A DNA stretch of 64,000 nt, from positions 124,001 to 188,000 of the forward strand of contig NZ_JAJAPW010000002.1 in the NCBI RefSeq assembly GCF_020523925.1, given 5' to 3'. The DNA is from Neotamlana laminarinivorans (GTDB lineage Bacteria > Bacteroidota > Bacteroidia > Flavobacteriales > Flavobacteriaceae). Positions 19,301-28,893 of this stretch are shown here, piece after piece. The notes beneath the pieces were generated by a model. That model made no database searches. It had not been told where the DNA came from and worked only from the letters and a program-made list of their open reading frames with translations. A program made the position numbers and the translations under genes. Positions within the stretch are counted from its first letter, which is position 1. Every line of letters begins with the position of its first letter.

Positions 19301-19377
19301 ACTCCGTTGGTATAGATCGAGGGTTTTACCCAACCGCAGCAAGAGCTATACTAGGCTTATCACTAAACTTATTTTAA
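16330..19377 (+). CDS. SusC-like TonB-dependent outer-membrane transporter
   Basis: A 1015-residue outer-membrane glycan importer. A signal peptide (ending YAQS) is followed by a carboxypeptidase-regulatory-like beta domain (about 25-105: VSGTVTDNVGVPIPGVNVLI), a TonB box region (DEVVVVGYGTKKKSLLTGAIS), a plug domain (QGRTSGVTVMSSSGAPGSG, IRIRGTGS) and a long beta-barrel ending in a terminal aromatic (SLNLF). Length and order are standard for SusC/RagA. It is paired with the SusD gene 11 bases downstream; together they bind and import oligosaccharides, powered by TonB. Confidence 0.95.
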   Translation: MKNRLLKKLILPLFIIIESIAYAQSVSGTVTDNVGVPIPGVNVLIKNSNNGTVTDFDGKFEVSISNGNILVFSYLGYQTKELTYNGQDSLNIILNEDTSELDEVVVVGYGTKKKSLLTGAISSVDTKAIESASNQRVEQVLQGRTSGVTVMSSSGAPGSGAQIRIRGTGSSGSSGPLYIVDGMKTSSIVDIAPGDIANMEILKDAASAAIYGTEGANGVVIITTKRGRTGGIKVGFNTQLGTQWVNTDMELMNASQFVEYMNEAGITSVEDNGYNTNWINETFSSAPTRRFDVNVSGATDTNKHSFYFSASNLKQDGVVAGDNSSFNRTTMRLNLKSQLADWMEVGGNMSLSSRDRFGIAENSDTRGVIQNMLIIDPLTPVFYNEGEVPQDVIDRSNDNNVPLITDGNGRVYGYPSFSTGEVINPVAYANELNISNFIGSQFLSTVYLTLKPIEGLELTTRYGYERGNTDNRNTVNPYYVSSEAANTSYTGSQTRLRNRRWLWENFATYTKSFGNHNFKALVGYSAEDSDTNTIISRTFSIPVEDFTGFDFYDNSLPGQIEYNAFPYLDNLASFYGRLSYNFNDKYLFEASYRADTSDKFPSENKTGYFPAFSAGWVVSNEDFWNEDSKISYLKLRASWGQNGSKANLPGNSDITGITLIGEGYLNQDIVYEGNNGAQITGYGNSNLVWETSEQLDLGIDIKAFNNRLRFSTDYYIKTTRDLLVSDGSLITPGSAGFNFEAFNGGTIENSGFEFEIGYSDSNSKGFTYDINLNLSTLKNEVKEIKLVPEGTSLVGASAPQNPDGVTRFTEGLPAWYFYGYKTDGIDPNTGEVILVDNDGNGTVNNLDKTFIGTPHPDVLFGGNIALGYKALDFNLQFQGTLGNDIMATYHQPSRPITNKPLHFYTDRWQQAGDNASLPGAEHVISSYDTDLVVEDGSYMRIKQIQLGYTLPQHIIQNSKLKNLRVYVSLDDYFTFTKYKGLDPEIGNFSFNSVGIDRGFYPTAARAILGLSLNLF

Positions 19378-19388
19378 AAAGGAAAATT

Positions 19389-20927
19389 ATGAAAAAAACA
19401 ATATTAACATGTATTTCCATCTGTTTTTTAGGAATACTATCATGTAACGACGATTTTACAACAAACCCCGCTTTTGGAGTTGAAGATATAGATACGTTTT
19501 TCCAAGACGAAAGCAATGTAGAAGAAGCTTTAATTGGTATTTACGATTTAATGCAATACAATTACAGTAGAGATTGGCATAGCGCCTTTTTCGTAAAACT
19601 TTTACCAGGCGACGATGCTAACGCAGCAGGCGGAAACTCTGGCGACCAACAACAATTACAAGATATTGACGATTATACAGATGTAGTATCATCTAACGCC
19701 TCTATAACAAGTATTTGGGATTTGTTTTACAGAACTATTGCACTTTCAAACATTGTAATTGAAAACATTCAAGACAGTGATTTAAGTAATAAAGATCGCG
19801 TAATTGCAGAAGCTAAATTTTTTAGAGCTTGGTGTTACTTTGAATTAACAACCATGTTCGGAGACATCCCTTTAAGACTTACAATTCTTGAAGATGCAGA
19901 AGATTTTGGAATTGAAAAAACGTCTCAAACCGAAATTTATGCACAAATAGAAAGCGATTTAATTGATGCTATTTCAGATTTACAAGACAAATCTGCTACC
20001 GATTATTTTAGAGTATCCTCTGGTGCTGCAGAAGCTCTAATGGGAAAAGTATTAGTATTTCAAGAAAAGTATGATGAAGCCATACCGTACTTCGAGAGTG
20101 TGATTGCTAATCCATCTCACGATTTAGAAACTAACCCTGAAGATGTTTGGAGTATAAATAATGAATTTGGTATAGAGTCTTTAGTAGAAATAGGATTTAT
20201 TTCAACATCAGGAAGAGACTGGGGTAATTTAGAATGGGGAGGCCGTAACGAAAGCAACCTACACATTCAACTTATGGGGCCTCGTGGTGATGGTATTTTC
20301 GATCTTACTGGAACTAATTTAATTAACGGCTGGGGTTTTAATTTACCAACCGAAAAACTTGCTAATGCCTTTGATACAGCCGGAGACGTAAATAGAAAAG
20401 CAGCAACATTGATGACTGAGGAAGAACTTATTGCTGCAGGTGGCTCTGTTGATGCTACAGCTGCTACCGGAGGTGAAATTTGGGATTACGAAGGTTCTAT
20501 AAGAATAAAATACGCCACTAAAGACGAAGACACAAGTCCTGATGGTGTTAAAGAACTAAACTACAGCACTAATTTTAGATTATTCCGTTATGCCGAAGTA
20601 TTATTATTAGCAGCCGAAGCTTATAACCAAAATGGACAAGATGCCGAGGCAAGAACAGAATTAAATAAAATTAGAAATAGAGCTGGTTTAGCAGATATTA
20701 GTGCAACCTTAGCTGGTGACGATTTATTTGATGCTATAGTAAACGAAAAATTCTTAGAATTAGCACACGAAGGACAACGCTTCTGGGATTTAGTACGTTG
20801 GGGAAGAGCCTCAACCGAATTAGCAGGAACTGGTTACACCTCTAAAAACGATTTATTTCCTATTCCAATTAACGAAATAGATAAAAATTCAAAATTAACC
20901 GAGGCCGACCAAAACCCTGGTTACTAA
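19389..20927 (+). CDS. SusD/RagB-like surface glycan-binding lipoprotein
   Basis: A 512-residue lipoprotein with signal peptide and lipobox (LGILSCNDD, Cys at about 19). The SusD alpha-helical TPR-type core is visible (AEAKFFRAWCYFELTTMFGDIPL; EALMGKVLVFQEKYDEAIPYFESV) and the typical C-terminal segment (NYSTNFRLFRYAEVLLLAAEAYNQ, LNKIRNRAGL, AHEGQRFWDLVRWG, LFPIP) is complete. It forms the lid on the SusC barrel and sets substrate specificity. It follows SusC by 11 bases. Confidence 0.95.
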   Translation: MKKTILTCISICFLGILSCNDDFTTNPAFGVEDIDTFFQDESNVEEALIGIYDLMQYNYSRDWHSAFFVKLLPGDDANAAGGNSGDQQQLQDIDDYTDVVSSNASITSIWDLFYRTIALSNIVIENIQDSDLSNKDRVIAEAKFFRAWCYFELTTMFGDIPLRLTILEDAEDFGIEKTSQTEIYAQIESDLIDAISDLQDKSATDYFRVSSGAAEALMGKVLVFQEKYDEAIPYFESVIANPSHDLETNPEDVWSINNEFGIESLVEIGFISTSGRDWGNLEWGGRNESNLHIQLMGPRGDGIFDLTGTNLINGWGFNLPTEKLANAFDTAGDVNRKAATLMTEEELIAAGGSVDATAATGGEIWDYEGSIRIKYATKDEDTSPDGVKELNYSTNFRLFRYAEVLLLAAEAYNQNGQDAEARTELNKIRNRAGLADISATLAGDDLFDAIVNEKFLELAHEGQRFWDLVRWGRASTELAGTGYTSKNDLFPIPINEIDKNSKLTEADQNPGY

Positions 20928-20961
20928 ACTTATAAAATTTGTTTAGTTTTTAGTTTAATAT

Positions 20962-20990
20962 TAGCAGTATGGAAGTTTTTCATACTGCTA
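20962..20990 (+). terminator. Intergenic hairpin between susD and the FG-GAP lipoprotein gene
   Basis: A perfect 10-bp stem TAGCAGTATG / CATACTGCTA with a 9-base loop, 35 bases after the susD stop. It is followed by TATTATTTTA rather than a pure T-run. It could be a leaky terminator or an mRNA-stabilising hairpin that makes the SusCD part more abundant than the downstream gene. Confidence 0.5.
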
Positions 20991-21024
20991 TATTATTTTA
21001 TGTTTCAATGTAAAAATTAAAGTA

Positions 21025-24000
21025 ATGCATAAAATTATCTTTCCTTTTTTATTAATATTTATTGGATGTCAATCAAAAAATAATAACATCACTAATGCTA
21101 CATTATTTAAAAAATTAACACCACAAGAAACCAACATTACTTTTAGTAATAATTTACAAGAAACCGATTCGTTAAACTATTTTACTTACCCCTCAATTTA
21201 TATGGGTAGTGGCGTAGCTGTAGGAGATATTAATAACGACGGGTTAGATGATATTTTTTTTACAGGTAACCAAGCAAACAATAAATTATACTTAAATAAA
21301 GGTAATTTACAATTTGAGGACATTACCTTAAAAGCCAAAATTTCTGGAGATAATCGTTGGTATACAGGCGTTACTATGGCCGATATTAATAACGATGGCT
21401 ATTTAGATATTTATTGCGCTGTGGCAGGAAAAGATGGCGTAAAAAACAACCAACTTTTTATAAATAATAAAAATTTAACCTTTACAGAAAAAGCTTCAGA
21501 ATATAAAATTAACGACTCTGCCAATTCTATACAGGCTACTTTTTTTGATTACGATAATGATGGCGATTTAGATTTATATGTAGCCAATTATCCTATATCT
21601 AAAACATCGGTTCCAAACATGATTTATAAAAACCGAATGGATCATGTTACCATGCAAGAATCAGATAAATTATACAGAAACGATGGCCATACATTTACTA
21701 ATGTTACCCAAGAAGCTGGTGTTAAAAACTACAGTTTCTCTTTAGGCATTTCTGCTTCAGATATTAATAACGATGGTTGGCAAGACTTATATGTATCAAA
21801 CGATTATAGCATTCCAGACTTTTTATACATTAATAATCATGATGGTACATTTACCGAAGTAATAAAAGACGCCACAAACCAAACGGCCTTTTACGGAATG
21901 GGAATTGATGTAGCCGATATAAACAACGATGGTTTATTAGATATTTTTCAAGTGGATATGGATTCTAATAACAACCGCCGCCAAAAAGCAAATATGGCCA
22001 GCATGAATCCAAGGCTTTTTTACGAAACTATACTTTATGGTTTTCACTACCAGTACATGCAAAACAATTTACAATTAAACTCTGGGTATTCAGAAAATGG
22101 AGTTCCTAAATTTTCTAATATTTCCAGATTATCAGGAACCTCATCAACAGATTGGAGCTGGGGACCTTTAATTGCCGATTTTGATAACGATGGGCTTAAA
22201 GACCTTTTTGTTACCAACGGAACAAGACGAGAGGTAAACAATAAAGATTTCTTTAAAAAAATAGGACAGCAAGAATACGACAAGTATTCTCTGTTAGAAA
22301 AAACCAAAATGATTCCTTCTGAAAAAATAGACAACTTCATGTTTAAAAATTCAGGAAATTTAAGATTTACTAAAACAAATAAAGCTTGGGGAATAGAACA
22401 TAAAGGGTTTTCTAACGGCGCTGCTTATGCCGATTTAGATAACGATGGCGATTTAGAGATTATAATTAATAACATTGATGAAGAAGCTTCAATTTTTGAA
22501 AACACAAGTAACCAAAACAACTACTTACAAATAAAGTTTAACGGGCAAACTTCAAATAAATTTGGCTTAGGAAATCGTATTTATTTATACAACCAAAATA
22601 CAACTCAAGTACAAGAACTAACCTTAACTCGTGGGTTTCAATCTTCGGTTTCACCCAAATTACACTTTGGTTTGGGCAATGCTTCAAAAATTGACAGTTT
22701 AAAAGTTGTTTGGCATAATGGCAATATTCAAACACTTAAAAATGTAAAGGCAAACCAAGAATTAACTTTAGAGTTTTCAAAAGCTAATTCTTCAGAAGTA
22801 AAAAAATCAAATTCTAATGAAAAGTTATTTTCAACTTCAAAAGACATTGTTTTTCATAAACATATTGAAAACGATATAAACGATTTTGACAAACAAGTGC
22901 TTTTACCACATAAAATGTCAACTCTTGGTCCAGCTTTAGCCATTGCTGATGTAAATAATGATGGATTGGACGATTATTTTATTGGCGGCTCCTTTGGCTT
23001 ACCTGCCAGCTTATATTTACAAAACGAAACAGAGTTTGTAAAACAAAACATTCCAGATGTTGAAAAAGACAAATTATCTGAAGATTTAGGAGCACTCTTT
23101 TTTGATGCCGATAATGATGGTGACTTAGATTTATACGTAGTTAGTGGTGGTTACGAATATGCCGAAAACTCAAACCTATTACAAGACAGAATATACACTA
23201 ATAATGGCAAAGGCAACTTTACCAAAAACACAAATGCTTTGCCTAAATTTAACTCCAGTGGTTCTAAAGTTTTAGAGTTAGATTACAACAAAGATGGCAA
23301 AAAAGACGTATTGGTTTTAGGCAGACAAGTTTCAGGAAAATACCCAACACCAACATCTAGTTACTTATTAAAAAATGTATCTGAAAACTCAATGATTAAG
23401 TTTGAAAATGAAACTGAACAAGTTGCCCCATTTTTTAAAGATTTAGGTATGGCTACAAACGCCATAATTACAGATTTTAATAACGATTCTTGGGACGATA
23501 TAATTATTGTGGGCGAATGGATGCCAATTAAAATTTTTATGAATTCTGAAGGTATTTTTAAAGATGTGTCTGAAAATTATGGTTTAAATGCGAACTCCAC
23601 TGGTTGGTGGTGGAGCATTAACCAAGGTGATTTTGATGGCGATGGCGATATAGATTATATTGTTGGCAACAACGGTTTAAACTATAAATACAAAGCTACT
23701 GAAGATGAAACATTCGATATTTATGCAAATGATTTTGATAACAATAAAAAACAAGACATTGTTTTAAGCTACTACAATGACGGTGAACAATATCCGCTTA
23801 GAGGTAGACAATGCTCGTCTGAACAAATCCCAGGAATTAAGCAAAAGTTTAAAAATTACGATGAATTTTCGCAAGCCAAACTTATTGATGTTTACGGAAA
23901 AAAGAACTTAGAAAACGCTTTACACTACCAAGTAAAATCGTTTGCTAGTATTTATTTAGAAAATAAAGACGGCAAATTTATTACACACGAATTACCTATT

Positions 24001-24309
24001 GAAGCTCAATTTTCTAGCATAAACAGCATCTTGGTTAATGATTATGATAACGATGGAAATTTAGACGCACTCATAGCTGGAAACCTTTATAATTCAGAAG
24101 TAGAAACCCCTAGAAACGATGCCAGTTTTGGTTTGTTTTTAAAAGGCAATGGAAAAGGGAAATTTAAAAGCATTCCTGTTTCAGAAAGCGGATTTTATGT
24201 AAGTGGCGATGTTAAAGATTTAAAAGAAATTAGTATTAATAGCAAAAAACATATTCTTGCCGCAAAAAACAACGATTACTTACAATCTATTGAGGTTTTA
24301 AAAAATTAA
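21025..24309 (+). CDS. FG-GAP/VCBS-repeat lipoprotein with ASPIC/UnbV domain (CRTAC1-like)
   Basis: A 1094-residue lipoprotein; the signal peptide ends IFIGCQSKN (Cys at about 15). It has many FG-GAP/VCBS beta-propeller repeats with calcium-binding D-x-N-x-D-G motifs (VGDINNDGLDDI, MADINNDGYLDI, DYDNDGDLDLY, DFDGDGDIDYI), forming two propellers split by an ASPIC/UnbV domain at about 500-590 (LQIKFNGQTSNKFGLGNRIYLY). Such proteins are frequent surface partners of SusC/SusD systems in marine Flavobacteriia and probably bind glycan or protein. No catalytic motif is seen. It overlaps the convergent permease gene by 12 bases at the 3-prime end. Confidence 0.85.
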   Translation: MHKIIFPFLLIFIGCQSKNNNITNATLFKKLTPQETNITFSNNLQETDSLNYFTYPSIYMGSGVAVGDINNDGLDDIFFTGNQANNKLYLNKGNLQFEDITLKAKISGDNRWYTGVTMADINNDGYLDIYCAVAGKDGVKNNQLFINNKNLTFTEKASEYKINDSANSIQATFFDYDNDGDLDLYVANYPISKTSVPNMIYKNRMDHVTMQESDKLYRNDGHTFTNVTQEAGVKNYSFSLGISASDINNDGWQDLYVSNDYSIPDFLYINNHDGTFTEVIKDATNQTAFYGMGIDVADINNDGLLDIFQVDMDSNNNRRQKANMASMNPRLFYETILYGFHYQYMQNNLQLNSGYSENGVPKFSNISRLSGTSSTDWSWGPLIADFDNDGLKDLFVTNGTRREVNNKDFFKKIGQQEYDKYSLLEKTKMIPSEKIDNFMFKNSGNLRFTKTNKAWGIEHKGFSNGAAYADLDNDGDLEIIINNIDEEASIFENTSNQNNYLQIKFNGQTSNKFGLGNRIYLYNQNTTQVQELTLTRGFQSSVSPKLHFGLGNASKIDSLKVVWHNGNIQTLKNVKANQELTLEFSKANSSEVKKSNSNEKLFSTSKDIVFHKHIENDINDFDKQVLLPHKMSTLGPALAIADVNNDGLDDYFIGGSFGLPASLYLQNETEFVKQNIPDVEKDKLSEDLGALFFDADNDGDLDLYVVSGGYEYAENSNLLQDRIYTNNGKGNFTKNTNALPKFNSSGSKVLELDYNKDGKKDVLVLGRQVSGKYPTPTSSYLLKNVSENSMIKFENETEQVAPFFKDLGMATNAIITDFNNDSWDDIIIVGEWMPIKIFMNSEGIFKDVSENYGLNANSTGWWWSINQGDFDGDGDIDYIVGNNGLNYKYKATEDETFDIYANDFDNNKKQDIVLSYYNDGEQYPLRGRQCSSEQIPGIKQKFKNYDEFSQAKLIDVYGKKNLENALHYQVKSFASIYLENKDGKFITHELPIEAQFSSINSILVNDYDNDGNLDALIAGNLYNSEVETPRNDASFGLFLKGNGKGKFKSIPVSESGFYVSGDVKDLKEISINSKKHILAAKNNDYLQSIEVLKN

Positions 24310-25641
24310 AGAAAAAATAAAAATAGTTACAAAACCTACTAAAGCCATAATCGTTATCATCATGGTCCAGCTTTTAAACGTCTGCATTTCATTTAAGCCA
24401 AGATATTTACTTACTAACCAAAAACCACTATCGTTTACATGAGAAAAAATTGAAGCTCCTGATGCAATAGCCAAAACTAACAAAGCTTTATCAATCTCAG
24501 AAACTGTAGCTGCTAATAATGGCGATACTATTCCTGCTGCGGTAATCATAGCAACCGTTGCAGACCCTTGTAACACACGAACTACCACAGCTGCTAAAAA
24601 CGCAAAAAACAAAACGCTAATGCCTTTATTGGCAAAATAAACCGCTAACATTTCTCCTGTTCCTGTATTTACAAGCATTTGTTTAAATACACCACCAGCG
24701 CCAGTTAACAAAATAATAATTCCGGCAGCCTCCATAGATTTTGTACTAAGTTTTAGTAAAACCTCTTTTTTTGCTCCTCGTTTTATGCCTAATAAATACC
24801 ACGCAATAAGATTCGCTAATATTAAAGCTGTAAAAGGATGCCCAAGCATTTTTAACCATAACTTTAAATTACTTGAAATAGCATTATTAGAAAACAACGG
24901 ACTATTTAAAACTGTATTACCAACAATTAGCACAATAGGAATACCAATAATTGCTAAAATTAAACCAACTGCTGGGTATTTCTCGTTTTCGTTTTTAATA
25001 AGACTAACCTCTGGCGCAGCAACATAAATTTTCTTTGAAATATATTTTGCAAAAATTGGCCCGCTAATTATTGCCGTTGGTATGCCCGTTACAAACCCGA
25101 ATAATATTACCCATCCTAAATCGGCTTTCAAAATATCTGCAACCGCAACTGGCCCAGGAGTTGGCGGGATATAGGCGTGTGTAATTGCTAAACCAGCCAA
25201 TAAAGGAATAGCATAAAGTAATATCGATTTTTTAGTTTTTCGTTGTAACGAATAAATTAACGGAACAAGAATAATAAACGCCACATCAAAAAAAACAGGA
25301 ATAGCAATAAAAAAACCTGTAATTACCAACGCCCATGATGCATTTTTTTCTCCAAATTTTTTCAAAAGAAAGTTGGCTAAAGCTTCTGCACCACCAGAAT
25401 ACTCTAAAATAGAACCAAATATAGCTCCTAACCCAACAACCATGGCTACAAAACCCAAAGTACTAGCCATGCCTTCTTGCATAGTTTTTGTAATGTCTGT
25501 AGGATTCATACCTGCTACAATACCCACAACAATACTAGCTACGAGTAAAGCTATAAAGGCTTGAATTTTTAACCGTAGAATTAAAAACAATAAAATAGCA
25601 ATGCCTGCAAATACAGCTAGAATGAGATTATAATCTATCAT
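24298..25641 (-). CDS. GntP-family permease (gluconate / aldonate:H+ symporter type)
   Basis: A 447-residue inner-membrane protein with about 12-14 hydrophobic segments. The GntP family is recognised from MNPTDITKTMQEGMASTLGFVAMVVGLGAIFG near residue 45, the conserved helix-breaking THAYIPPTPGPVAVADIL (about 155-172), and the late VLQGSATVAMITAAGIVSPL and HVNDSGFWLVSKYLGL. Characterised members import gluconate or related sugar acids. It is the last gene of the GH3-lactonase-GH3 operon (7-base gap), which suggests the product is an aldonic acid; specificity is inference. Confidence 0.88.
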   Translation of the reverse strand: MIDYNLILAVFAGIAILLFLILRLKIQAFIALLVASIVVGIVAGMNPTDITKTMQEGMASTLGFVAMVVGLGAIFGSILEYSGGAEALANFLLKKFGEKNASWALVITGFFIAIPVFFDVAFIILVPLIYSLQRKTKKSILLYAIPLLAGLAITHAYIPPTPGPVAVADILKADLGWVILFGFVTGIPTAIISGPIFAKYISKKIYVAAPEVSLIKNENEKYPAVGLILAIIGIPIVLIVGNTVLNSPLFSNNAISSNLKLWLKMLGHPFTALILANLIAWYLLGIKRGAKKEVLLKLSTKSMEAAGIIILLTGAGGVFKQMLVNTGTGEMLAVYFANKGISVLFFAFLAAVVVRVLQGSATVAMITAAGIVSPLLAATVSEIDKALLVLAIASGASIFSHVNDSGFWLVSKYLGLNEMQTFKSWTMMITIMALVGFVTIFIFSLIF

Positions 25642-25648
25642 AGCTTAA

Positions 25649-27898
25649 CTACTGTTTTAAGTAAAAAGAACCTTTTAAACCACTAAGCGCATGTTGCCCA
25701 ATCCAAATATTAAAGTCGCCTGCTTCAGCAGCATTAACTAACTTATGATTCACAAATTTTAAATCTTCAGAAGAAATAGTAAAACTCACTTCTTCAGATT
25801 CTCCTGGTTTTAAGTACACATGCTTAAAACGCTTTAACTCTTTAACTGGCCTTGTAATACTACCAACCACATCTTGAATATATAGCTGAACAATATCTTT
25901 ACTTGGTCTGTCTCCTGTGTTCGTAATAGTTATTTTTACAGTTAAATCTTCATTAAAATTGATAGTATCCTTTGATACGGATAAGTTCTCATATTCAAAC
26001 TTTGAATAACTTAAACCATAACCAAACGGAAACTGCGGCGTAAAACCGGCATCTAAATAATGAGAATCGTTACCCAACGAACTTTGCCACGCCTGAATAG
26101 GAATATCATCTATTCCAACAAACTGGTCTTCACTAGCTGGTCTTCCGGTATTTTTATGATTGTAAAAATACGGCAACTGTCCTGCTGTTTTTGGCCACGA
26201 CACAGGCAATCTACCTTCAGGTTCTGCCACACCATAAATAATATCGTGTAAAGCAGGACCACCCATAGTTCCTGGATGCCACGCCATAAGAACAGCATCA
26301 GTTTTTTCTAAAATATTTGAAATTGAAATTGGTCGTCCTGCCATAATTACTAAAACTAAAGGTTTATCTAGTTTTGATAATTCGTTAACCAATTCCTCTT
26401 GAACTCCTGGTAAATCAATATTTGCTCTACTATGTGCTTCACCAGATAAAATAGCCTCCTCACCACCAAAAAACAAAATTACATCGGCTTGTTTTGCTGC
26501 TTGAATTGCAGATTTAAATCCTTTTTTAGTTTTATCTCTGCTGTGTGTTAATCCTTTTTCGAATATAAAACTTGAATTTTTTTCTTTAAACACATCTACT
26601 GGAGTAACCGTATGCTCTTTTTCGCCATCAAAAGTCCAAGTGCCTAATTGCTCATGTGGTGCATCGGCTAAAGGACCAATAATTGCTACTTTTTTATTTT
26701 CATTTAAAGGTAAAATAGCATTGTTATTTTTTAATAAAACGGTACTTTTTATTGCGGCTTTTTTAGCTTCATTTAAATGATTTTCTGCATAAAAATTACC
26801 TGTGTGATCTTTATTTCTATATGGATTTTTAAATAATCCTAATCTATATTTTATACGAAGTATATTTTTAACAAACGCATCTAGTTCTGCTACAGGAACC
26901 TTTCCTTCATTAATTAATTCTTTTAGATGTTTTTCATAAGATGTACTTGTCATTTCCATATCCATTCCTGCAACAGCCGATAATTCTGCAGCATGTTTAT
27001 TATTTTTAGCAAAACCATGCGCTATCATTTCTTTAGTTGAATCCCAATCGCTAACCACAAACCCATCGAAACCTAACTCTTCCCTAAGTACTTGTTTTAA
27101 TAAAAATTCGTTTCCTGAAGCTGGAATACCATTAACCTCATTAAATGAGGTCATTACCGTTGCTGCTCCAGCATTTAAAGCCGCTTCAAAAGGTGGCAAA
27201 TACACGTTCCTGAGTAGTGGCTCACTCATATTTACTGTATTATAATCTCTACCTCCTATGCCTGCACCATAGCCTATAAAATGTTTAGCACAAGCAGCCA
27301 TTTTAGTAGAGTCGCTTAAATCTTCACCTTGAAACCCTTCAACATATGCTTTGCCTAAAACACTTGCTAAATAAGGATCTTCACCAGGAGATTCGGCAAT
27401 TCTTCCCCAACGACTGTCTCTGGAAATATCGAGCATGGGCGCAAATGTCCACCTTATTCCTACTGCCGAAGCTTCGTAAGCTGCAATTTCAGAAGATTTT
27501 TTTGCTACCTCAGCATCCCAACTTGCCGCCATACCCAACGGAATTGGAAAAATAGTTTTAAAACCGTGAATAACATCTCTACTAAAAATTAAAGGAATAC
27601 CATTTGGGCTTTCTTCAACCGCTATTCTTTGAAGCTCGTCCACATAATCTAAATTCATTACGTTTAAAAAAGCTCCTATTTCTCCTTTTCTTACTGCATC
27701 TTTTAATGCTGCTGGTAACATTTTTGTTCTGCTGGAAGTACCACGTAAATTAGTTTGACCAATTTTTTCTTCTAAAGTCATTTTAGAAAGTAATTCGCTA
27801 ATAAATTGGTCTTCTTTAGTATTTTGAGATGTTTTTGTTTTGTTTTCTTCACAAGTAAAAAACATAGCGCACAGCATTATACATAAGATTTTTTTCAT
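25649..27898 (-). CDS. bglX: Glycoside hydrolase family 3, BglX-like beta-glucosidase
   Basis: A 749-residue exported enzyme with an N-terminal signal and likely lipobox (FFTCEEN, Cys16). The GH3 N-terminal barrel carries the nucleophile Asp284 in GFDGFVVSDWDS and the substrate-binding KHFIGYGAGIGGRDYN. The C-terminal alpha/beta sandwich and a fibronectin III-like domain (about 640-740, NTGDRPSKDIVQLYIQD) complete it. BglX-type enzymes remove terminal beta-glucosyl or related residues from oligosaccharides in the periplasm. It lies 13 bases after the SMP-30 gene and 7 before the permease. It differs clearly from the other GH3 at 28894. Confidence 0.93.
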   Translation of the reverse strand: MKKILCIMLCAMFFTCEENKTKTSQNTKEDQFISELLSKMTLEEKIGQTNLRGTSSRTKMLPAALKDAVRKGEIGAFLNVMNLDYVDELQRIAVEESPNGIPLIFSRDVIHGFKTIFPIPLGMAASWDAEVAKKSSEIAAYEASAVGIRWTFAPMLDISRDSRWGRIAESPGEDPYLASVLGKAYVEGFQGEDLSDSTKMAACAKHFIGYGAGIGGRDYNTVNMSEPLLRNVYLPPFEAALNAGAATVMTSFNEVNGIPASGNEFLLKQVLREELGFDGFVVSDWDSTKEMIAHGFAKNNKHAAELSAVAGMDMEMTSTSYEKHLKELINEGKVPVAELDAFVKNILRIKYRLGLFKNPYRNKDHTGNFYAENHLNEAKKAAIKSTVLLKNNNAILPLNENKKVAIIGPLADAPHEQLGTWTFDGEKEHTVTPVDVFKEKNSSFIFEKGLTHSRDKTKKGFKSAIQAAKQADVILFFGGEEAILSGEAHSRANIDLPGVQEELVNELSKLDKPLVLVIMAGRPISISNILEKTDAVLMAWHPGTMGGPALHDIIYGVAEPEGRLPVSWPKTAGQLPYFYNHKNTGRPASEDQFVGIDDIPIQAWQSSLGNDSHYLDAGFTPQFPFGYGLSYSKFEYENLSVSKDTINFNEDLTVKITITNTGDRPSKDIVQLYIQDVVGSITRPVKELKRFKHVYLKPGESEEVSFTISSEDLKFVNHKLVNAAEAGDFNIWIGQHALSGLKGSFYLKQ

Positions 27899-27911
27899 GG
27901 TAGTATTTAGT

Positions 27912-28877
27912 TTAGTTATTGGTTTTAAAGAATGAAGACTTTACACCCTTTACCCCAGTAACGACTTTGAATACTGAACCAGCGAGCGGATATTGCTTTT
28001 GTTCTTCATCAGTCATATCAACCGATGCCGTGGTTATGTAAAGCACATCCAAATTTTTGCCTCCAAAGGCACAGGATGTTACATTGTGCGCAGGAACTTC
28101 TATTGTTTGTAAAACTTCGCCTGTATCTGGGTTGAATCGAATTACCGCATTACCATTCCACATGCCAACCCAAAGCATGTTTTCTTCATCTATGGTCATA
28201 CCATCTGGAAATCCTAATTTTAAAGGAATAGTTACAACAACCCTTTCGTTTGAAATTTCGCCTGTTTTATTATTGTAATCGTAAGCTTTTATTTCTGAAG
28301 TTGGTGTATCTATATAATACATTGTTTTTTTATCTGAAGTCCAAACTATACCATTAGAAATGGTTACGTTTTGTTTCTTTTTAACAGATTTACCTTCAGC
28401 ATTAATCATATACAAATTAGCTTTTCCTTGTTCTTGCTTAAAATGCATAGAGCCTACCCAAAACCTTCCAAAAGGATCGCATTTACCATCGTTTAACCTA
28501 CTGCCAACCAACTCTTTTTTTAAGTCAGAAAAAAGGGTGCGCTCACCCGAATTAAGGTTTAAGCGATACACCCCATCCTCTGACGCTATTAATGCTTCAA
28601 TATCATTAATAGCAACTACACTGCCTATTTTACTTTTAGTATTATATACTTTATTGTTTTTTGTAGTTGGATTGTAAATATTAAACGTTTCAGATTCAAT
28701 ATCTATCCAATACAATTCTTGTGTTTTATAGTTCCAAAAAGCGCCTTCGCCTAATTGAGCTGGTATTTTATATTCTAATTCTGCCTTAAGGTTGTCACTT
28801 ACAACTATTTCTTTTTTATGTGATCTACAGCCTTGAAAAAGAAAAAAAAGCAAAACAATAATTATATTTTTACTCAT
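27912..28877 (-). CDS. SMP-30/gluconolactonase/LRE-family lactonase, lipoprotein
   Basis: A 321-residue six-bladed propeller enzyme with a lipoprotein signal (FFLFQGCRSHK, Cys17), so probably periplasmic. Family motifs: LGEGAFWNYKTQELYWIDIE (metal-ligand Glu), SRLNDGKCDPFGRFWVGSM, SNGIVWTSDKKTMYYIDT, and FPDGMTIDEENMLWVGMWNG. Family members hydrolyse sugar-acid lactones such as gluconolactone, which fits a neighbouring GntP aldonate permease. Distances of 13 and 16 bases to the two GH3 genes show a single operon. Confidence 0.88.
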   Translation of the reverse strand: MSKNIIIVLLFFLFQGCRSHKKEIVVSDNLKAELEYKIPAQLGEGAFWNYKTQELYWIDIESETFNIYNPTTKNNKVYNTKSKIGSVVAINDIEALIASEDGVYRLNLNSGERTLFSDLKKELVGSRLNDGKCDPFGRFWVGSMHFKQEQGKANLYMINAEGKSVKKKQNVTISNGIVWTSDKKTMYYIDTPTSEIKAYDYNNKTGEISNERVVVTIPLKLGFPDGMTIDEENMLWVGMWNGNAVIRFNPDTGEVLQTIEVPAHNVTSCAFGGKNLDVLYITTASVDMTDEEQKQYPLAGSVFKVVTGVKGVKSSFFKTNN

Positions 28878-28893
28878 AGTGTGTGTACAAATA